Of a stretch of 9,787 bases of DNA, positions 6,531 to 9,787 are shown in pieces. Every line of letters starts with the position of its first letter. The stretch's first letter is position 1. The stretch covers positions 1 to 9,787 of the forward strand of contig CAJTLX010000081.1 in the NCBI GenBank assembly GCA_910577165.1, in the 5' to 3' direction. Below the pieces are notes generated by a model. The model did not search any database and was not told where the DNA came from. It saw only the letters and a program-made list of their open reading frames with translations. This stretch comes from an uncultured Lachnospiraceae bacterium (lineage in GTDB: Bacteria; Bacillota; Clostridia; Lachnospirales; Lachnospiraceae). The translations under genes were made by a program, and so were the position numbers.

Positions 6531-6562
6531 AGAGAGTGGACATCCGTCCACTCTTTGTTTTT
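6531..6562 (+). terminator. leader hairpin with U tract (putative attenuator) before rimP
   Basis: AGAGAGTGGAC (6531-6541) pairs with GTCCACTCTTT (6546-6556), 11 bp with one G-U, around an ATCC loop, followed by GTTTTT. It sits between the promoter and the first gene, so it would end most transcripts unless bypassed. A second, weaker hairpin (GCGGG at 6564-6568 with CCCGC at 6584-6588) follows. In Bacillus subtilis I recall that nusA expression is autoregulated through a NusA-dependent leader terminator; applying this here is inference. Confidence 0.7.
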
Positions 6563-6605
6563 GGCGGGCGAGGTTTAGTCGTTCCCGCAAAGAAAAGAGG
6601 GTTTG

Positions 6606-7073
6606 ATGACAAAGAGAGAGGAATATGAACAGAAGACGGAGGAACTGATTTTGCCGATTCTTCAAGAATATGACTTTGAGCTGGTGGATGTGGAATATGT
6701 AAAAGAAGTGGGAAACTGGTATTTGAGAGCTTATATTGACAAGGAGGGCGGCATTACGGTAAATGACTGTGAAATGGTCAGCAGGAAAATGAGCGATCTT
6801 CTGGACGAGAGGGATTTTATTCCAGATTCCTATATTTTTGAGGTGAGTTCGCCAGGGCTTGGCAGACAGCTAAAAAAGGATAAGGATTTTGCCAGGAGTA
6901 TCGGGGAAGTCGTCGAGGGCAAACTGTTTCGCGCGGTGGATAAGCGAAAGGATTTTGAGGGTATACTGCGATCCTTCGATAAGGAAGTGATTGTGATTGA
7001 GGGAGAGAACGGGGAGGAAACTGAGTTGAAACGGGACAATATCGCCTTGATCCGGCTGCATATTGATTTTTGA
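6606..7073 (+). CDS. rimP: ribosome maturation factor RimP
   Basis: RimP assists assembly of the 30S ribosomal subunit in the cytoplasm. The 155 residues match the family length. The N-terminal alpha/beta domain (1-85) includes FELVDVEYVKE, the YLRAYIDKEGGITVNDC segment and the hallmark EVSSPGL (79-85). Residues 90-155 are the SH3-like C-terminal domain, ending LIRLHIDF. ATG at 6606 is preferred over the TTG directly before it at 6603, because the GAGGG at 6597-6601 leaves only one base to the TTG. Even for the ATG the 4-base spacing is tight. It is the first gene of the operon and lies behind the leader hairpin, with nusA 100 bases downstream. Confidence 0.95.
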   Translation: MTKREEYEQKTEELILPILQEYDFELVDVEYVKEVGNWYLRAYIDKEGGITVNDCEMVSRKMSDLLDERDFIPDSYIFEVSSPGLGRQLKKDKDFARSIGEVVEGKLFRAVDKRKDFEGILRSFDKEVIVIEGENGEETELKRDNIALIRLHIDF

Positions 7074-7099
7074 GTACTTATATTCAAGACAGGTATTAT
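7070..7099 (+). promoter_or_regulatory. possible internal promoter upstream of nusA
   Basis: TTGAGT (7070-7075), overlapping the rimP stop, an 18-base spacer and TATTAT (7094-7099) make a plausible secondary sigma-A promoter in the unusually long (100-base) rimP-nusA gap. It is weaker than the 6477 promoter. Confidence 0.35.
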
Positions 7100-7173
7100 C
7101 TAGTGCAGAGTGGCAATAAGAATGATAAACATAGAAAAAATAATCCATGGAAGAAAGGAAAAGGTGGTTGAAT

Positions 7174-8325
7174 ATGGACAGTAATAAAGAATTGATTGAG
7201 GCGTTAAACCAGATTGAGAAGGAGAAGGATATCAGCAAAGATATTCTGATTGAGGCAATTGAAAATTCCCTTCTGGCGGCCTGCAAAAACCAGTATGGGA
7301 AATCGGACAATATCAAGGTGACCATCAACAGGGATACGGGTGCGTTTGCTGTGTATGCGGAGAAGGAGATTGTACAGGAGGTAGAAGATCCGGTTTTACA
7401 GATTACTCTTGAGGAGGCGGCACAGAAATTTCCGAAAAAGAAATATGAGATTGGTGATATTGTCAATATCGAGGTAACTCCAAAAAATTTCGGGCGCATT
7501 GCGGCGCAGAAGGCGAAGCAGGTTGTAGTGCAGAAAATCCGTGAGGAGGAGCGCAAGGTACTGTATCATCAATATTTTGAGAAAGAGCGGGATATTGTGA
7601 CCGGTATTGTGCAGCGTTATGTGGGTGAGAATGTGAGCATCAATCTTGGAAAGGTTGATGCGGTGCTTATTAAGAGCGAACAGATTGCCGGGGAGCATTT
7701 CCGTCCGACGGAGCGCGTAAAACTGTACGTTGTCGAGGTAAAAGATACGACGAAAGGACCGAAGATCACTGTTTCAAGAACCCATCCGGAATTGGTAAAG
7801 CGTCTTTTTGAGGCGGAGGTGACGGAGGTGCGCGATGGCATTGTGGAGATCCGGAGCATTTCCCGTGAGGCGGGTGCGAGAACAAAGATGGCGGTTAGCT
7901 CCAACGATCCGAATGTCGATCCGGTCGGCGCGTGCGTGGGAATTAACGGTGCGCGTGTAAATGCGATCGTGGACGAACTGCGGGGCGAGAAGATTGATAT
8001 TATTAACTGGAGTGACGATCCGGCACTCTTAATTCAAAATGCATTAAGTCCGGCCAAGGTAGTTTCCGTGACAGTGGACGAGGAGGAGAAGACGGCGCGC
8101 GTGATTGTGCCGGGCTATCAGCTCTCCTTAGCAATCGGGCGCGAGGGACAGAATGCAAGGCTTGCGGCGCGTTTAACTGGCTATAAGATTGATATTAAGA
8201 GCGATGGAAATGATGACGGCTACGAGGACGGGGGATATCATGATTCCTACGGCGATGATGATAGTAGCGAGGATGGGGAGGAATTTGCACAGGAGAGGGA
8301 GGAGGAGTTCGAAGACGAAAATTAG
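7174..8325 (+). CDS. nusA: transcription termination/antitermination factor NusA
   Basis: NusA binds RNA polymerase and nascent RNA, increasing pausing and intrinsic termination and taking part in antitermination. From ATG 7174 it has 383 residues: the polymerase-binding N-terminal domain (1-130, starting NKELIEALNQIEKEKDISK), S1 domain (about 135-200), KH1 with GING (256-259) and KH2 with GREG (322-325). It then has a short, strongly acidic tail (343-383, Asp/Glu/Gly/Tyr) instead of the AR repeats of E. coli NusA, as is usual in Firmicutes. AGGTGG at 7162-7167 lies 6 bases before this start. The ATG at 7147 is in frame but would place that site inside the gene and adds nine residues unlike the family. 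The acidic tail may mask the RNA-binding face; that is inference. Confidence 0.96.
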   Translation: MDSNKELIEALNQIEKEKDISKDILIEAIENSLLAACKNQYGKSDNIKVTINRDTGAFAVYAEKEIVQEVEDPVLQITLEEAAQKFPKKKYEIGDIVNIEVTPKNFGRIAAQKAKQVVVQKIREEERKVLYHQYFEKERDIVTGIVQRYVGENVSINLGKVDAVLIKSEQIAGEHFRPTERVKLYVVEVKDTTKGPKITVSRTHPELVKRLFEAEVTEVRDGIVEIRSISREAGARTKMAVSSNDPNVDPVGACVGINGARVNAIVDELRGEKIDIINWSDDPALLIQNALSPAKVVSVTVDEEEKTARVIVPGYQLSLAIGREGQNARLAARLTGYKIDIKSDGNDDGYEDGGYHDSYGDDDSSEDGEEFAQEREEEFEDEN

Positions 8326-8337
8326 AGAGGGAAGGCA

Positions 8338-8649
8338 GTGGAGTATCGGATCAGGAATGAGGTGAAGACATTGGCAGCAGTAAAAAAAGTACCGCTTAGA
8401 AAATGCATTGGTTGTGGTCAGATGAAGAACAAAAAGGAACTGGTGCGCGTGATTCGCACACCGCAGGAGGAGATTTTAATTGACGAGACGGGGAGGAAAA
8501 ATGGAAGAGGTGCCTATCTGTGTGGCACATTGGAGTGTTTTGAAAAGGCAAAAAAGAGTAAGGGGCTGGAGCGGTCGTTAAAAATAGTGATTCCGGCACA
8601 GGTGTATGAGGCGTTGGAGGGCAGGTTAAAAGAAATTCATGGAGACTAA
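8338..8649 (+). CDS. ylxR: YlxR / RnpM family RNA-binding protein (DUF448)
   Basis: This small basic RNA-binding protein is always found between nusA and infB in Firmicutes. In B. subtilis the homologue has been described as RnpM, a modulator of RNase P. Hallmarks are KKVPLRKCIGCGQMKNKKEL (C23, C26), VRVIRTP and the family signature GRGAYLC (56-62). With the GTG at 8338 it has 103 residues. The AGAGAGGGAAGG stretch from 8324 supports that start, 12 bases after nusA. An in-frame TTG at 8371, with GAGGTG at 8359-8364, would give 92 residues, nearer the usual length, so the start is open. Its end overlaps ylxQ by 11 bases, so translational coupling is likely. Confidence 0.92.
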   Translation: MEYRIRNEVKTLAAVKKVPLRKCIGCGQMKNKKELVRVIRTPQEEILIDETGRKNGRGAYLCGTLECFEKAKKSKGLERSLKIVIPAQVYEALEGRLKEIHGD

Positions 8650-8998
8650 TCGGACGGCATTAGAATATGTCACGGCAGAAAAAAAGATCCATTCCCTGCT
8701 CGGTCTTTCCCAGAGGGGCGGACATATTGCGAGCGGCGAGTTTATGACGGAGAAGGCAGTTAAGGATGGAAGAGCATTCTTATGTATTGTGGCAGAGGAT
8801 GCTTCAGATAATACTAAAAAAATGTTCAAAAATATGTGTGATTACTATAATGTACCTTTCTGCTGCTTCTCGGATAAAGATACACTGGGACGCTGTATAG
8901 GCAAGGAGTTTCGCGCCTCCCTCGCAGTTTTGGATGCGGGGATGGCAAAGGCGGTGGCAAAGCATTTTGCAACACTTGGGATCACAGTCAGAGGTTAG
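8639..8998 (+). CDS. ylxQ: YlxQ-like L7Ae/L30e-family RNA-binding protein
   Basis: A 119-residue protein of the ribosomal L7Ae superfamily, whose members bind kink-turn RNA. Diagnostic are HSLLGLSQRGGHIASGE (18-34) and the LCIVAEDASDNTKKMF stretch (48-63) with the NVPFCCF strand, followed by LGRCIGKEFRASLAVLD. The ATG at 8639 lies within the last codons of ylxR. The only purine-rich site (GGCAGG near 8620) is rather far, so the gene probably depends on ribosomes finishing ylxR. It ends 75 bases before infB. Its exact cellular role is not established in the family. Confidence 0.93.
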   Translation: METNRTALEYVTAEKKIHSLLGLSQRGGHIASGEFMTEKAVKDGRAFLCIVAEDASDNTKKMFKNMCDYYNVPFCCFSDKDTLGRCIGKEFRASLAVLDAGMAKAVAKHFATLGITVRG

Positions 8999-9003
8999 GA
9001 TGG

Positions 9004-9083
9004 ATTTTCGCAGCGCGGCATATGGGAATGGCGAAAAATTTTCGCGGTGCAGCAGGTAAGAATGGAGGTAGGAATGGCGAAAA
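9004..9083 (+). promoter_or_regulatory. repeated complementary heptamers in the infB leader
   Basis: TTTTCGC occurs at 9005-9011 and 9039-9045, and its complement GCGAAAA at 9031-9037 and 9077-9083. The last copy is codons 2-4 of infB. Paired 1-2 and 3-4, they form two successive hairpins, the second enclosing the ribosome site (GGAGG 9064-9068) and start codon. Paired 2-3, they form an almost loopless stem that is sterically poor. In addition GGAATGGCGAAAA occurs exactly at 9025-9037 and 9071-9083, duplicating the start-codon context. Regulation is a hypothesis; the repeats are seen directly. Confidence 0.4.
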
Positions 9084-9787
9084 TGAGAATTCATGAGCTG
9101 GCGAAAATGCTGACTCAGACGACAAATAAGGAGATATCCTCAAAGGATGTCCAGAGTGCTCTGGCGGCAAACGGAATTGCGGGTAAGACCGCCAGCAGCA
9201 ATATTGAGGACAAGGAAATTGACATTGTAAAAAAATATTTATCACCGAAAAAGGAAGAGAGAATGCCACAGGAAAAGAAAAATAATGAAAAGAAGGCGGA
9301 GCGTTTATCAAACGTTGGGGAAAGCCGCCGGAAAGAAGATCAGAATCGATCGGAGAAGAAGCAGGAAGCGCAGAGCGCGAACGAAGACCGCAGGTCGGAG
9401 AAAAAACAGGGAGATCGCAGGGACGATAAGAATCGGCAGGAAAAGGGTCAGGGGGGAAACCGCGACGATAGGAACCGCTCTGAGAAAAGTCAGGGGGGAA
9501 ACCGTGACGATAGGAACCGCTCCGAGAAAGGTCAGGGGGATCGCGATAGAAACCGCTCTGAGAGAGGTCAGGGGGATCGCGACAGAAACCGCTCCGAGAA
9601 AGGTCAGGGGGATCGCGACAGAAACCGCTCTGAGAAAGGTCAGGGAGATCGCGACAGAAACCGCTCTGAGAGAGGTCAGGGGGGAAACCGTGACGATAGA
9701 AACCGTTCTGACCGTAACCAGGGGGGAAACCGTGACGATAGAAACCGCTCAGAGAGAGGTCAGGGGGGAAACCGTGACGATAGAAAC
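9074..9787 (+). CDS. infB: translation initiation factor IF-2, N-terminal part (runs off the window)
   Basis: IF2 is the GTPase that brings initiator tRNA to the 30S subunit and promotes 50S joining. Only the first 238 codons are here; the frame is open at 9787. Residues 1-55 are the IF2 N-terminal domain (MAKMRIHELAKML, then NKEISSKDVQSALAANGI). Residues 56-125 are a Lys/Glu/Arg-rich linker. From 126 on there are tandem repeats rich in Gly, Asp, Arg, Asn and Ser, certainly disordered. The GTPase core lies beyond the window. GGAGG at 9064-9068 lies 5 bases before the ATG, which is the only in-frame start next to a good site. It is the last gene visible in the operon, 75 bases after ylxQ. Confidence 0.96.
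   Translation, partial: MAKMRIHELAKMLTQTTNKEISSKDVQSALAANGIAGKTASSNIEDKEIDIVKKYLSPKKEERMPQEKKNNEKKAERLSNVGESRRKEDQNRSEKKQEAQSANEDRRSEKKQGDRRDDKNRQEKGQGGNRDDRNRSEKSQGGNRDDRNRSEKGQGDRDRNRSERGQGDRDRNRSEKGQGDRDRNRSEKGQGDRDRNRSERGQGGNRDDRNRSDRNQGGNRDDRNRSERGQGGNRDDRN
9449..9787 (+). repeat. 36/42-base tandem repeat array in infB
   Basis: Units begin at CAG codons. Long 42-base units (QGGNRDDRNRSEKG type) start at 9449, 9491, 9677, 9719 and 9761 (cut by the window edge). Short 36-base units (QGDRDRNRSERG type) start at 9533, 9569, 9605 and 9641. The order is long-long-short x4-long-long-long. A degenerate unit (QGDRRDDKNRQEKG) precedes the array. Both lengths are multiples of three, so copy changes keep the frame. 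Each long unit has a run of six G and the first three short units a run of five. Confidence 0.95.

Larger units (their letters stand above)
5666..6605 (+). other. 940-base intergenic region without an intact gene
   Basis: From left to right: AT-rich DNA with short imperfect inverted repeats (AGGTT/AACCT at 5709-5721); a weak terminator (5790-5838); a strong terminator (5874-5915); a minus-strand transposase-like gene remnant (5925-6222); a promoter-plus-terminator unit (6240-6355); about 120 bases of AT-rich DNA with a GAAATTTC palindrome near 6413 and no convincing gene; and the rimP promoter and leader (6477-6605). The plus-strand reading frames across 5932-6518 have no ribosome site and run through these signals. 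Confidence 0.75.

Noticed and set aside
9449..9787. CRISPR-like appearance of the regular repeats
   Set aside because: There are no unique spacers between units, and the periods of 36 and 42 are coding and in frame with infB.

Overview
The window looks like a chromosomal segment of a motile member of the Clostridia, most likely a Lachnospiraceae (Roseburia / Eubacterium rectale-like). The signs are moderate-to-low GC with AT-rich intergenic DNA, strong GGAGG-type ribosome binding sites, sigma-A promoters and U-tract terminators. The gene order rimP-nusA-ylxR-ylxQ-infB is typical of Firmicutes, and a CheV coupling protein is present. All intact genes lie on the plus strand. The genus assignment is inference from protein style, not from a search.

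Layout. (1) Positions 1-40 are the 3' end of a 23S rRNA gene. It is followed after about 70 bases by an intrinsic terminator, with no room for a 5S gene. (2) Positions 239-3104 are a two-gene transcription unit with a strong sigma-A promoter and its own terminator. It holds a CheV-type CheW-receiver protein and an unrecognised 592-residue protein with a zinc ribbon, an acidic repeat region, a Lys/Glu/Ala coiled coil, one membrane segment and an extracytoplasmic tail. (3) Positions 3202-5665 hold hisH and hisF (the two subunits of imidazole glycerol phosphate synthase) and then birA (biotin-protein ligase with a DNA-binding domain). (4) Positions 5666-6605 contain no intact gene. They hold two terminators for the upstream unit, a frameshifted minus-strand remnant of an Rpn/PD-(D/E)XK transposase-like gene, a compact promoter-to-terminator unit that could encode an sRNA of about 80 nt, and the rimP promoter with a terminator-like hairpin in its leader. 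(5) Positions 6606-9787 are the transcription/translation operon rimP, nusA, ylxR (rnpM), ylxQ (L7Ae-like) and the 5' part of infB, which runs off the window.

How the genes work together. RimP (30S maturation), NusA (transcription pausing, termination and antitermination), YlxR/RnpM and YlxQ (small RNA-binding proteins) and IF2 form the classic operon coupling transcription to translation. The hairpin between its promoter and rimP suggests attenuation. The infB fragment has an unusually regular array of 36- and 42-base repeats encoding a Gly/Asp/Arg/Asn-rich disordered N-terminal arm.

The least explained items are the cheV-partner membrane protein, the orphan sRNA-like unit, and the repeated complementary heptamers around the infB start.
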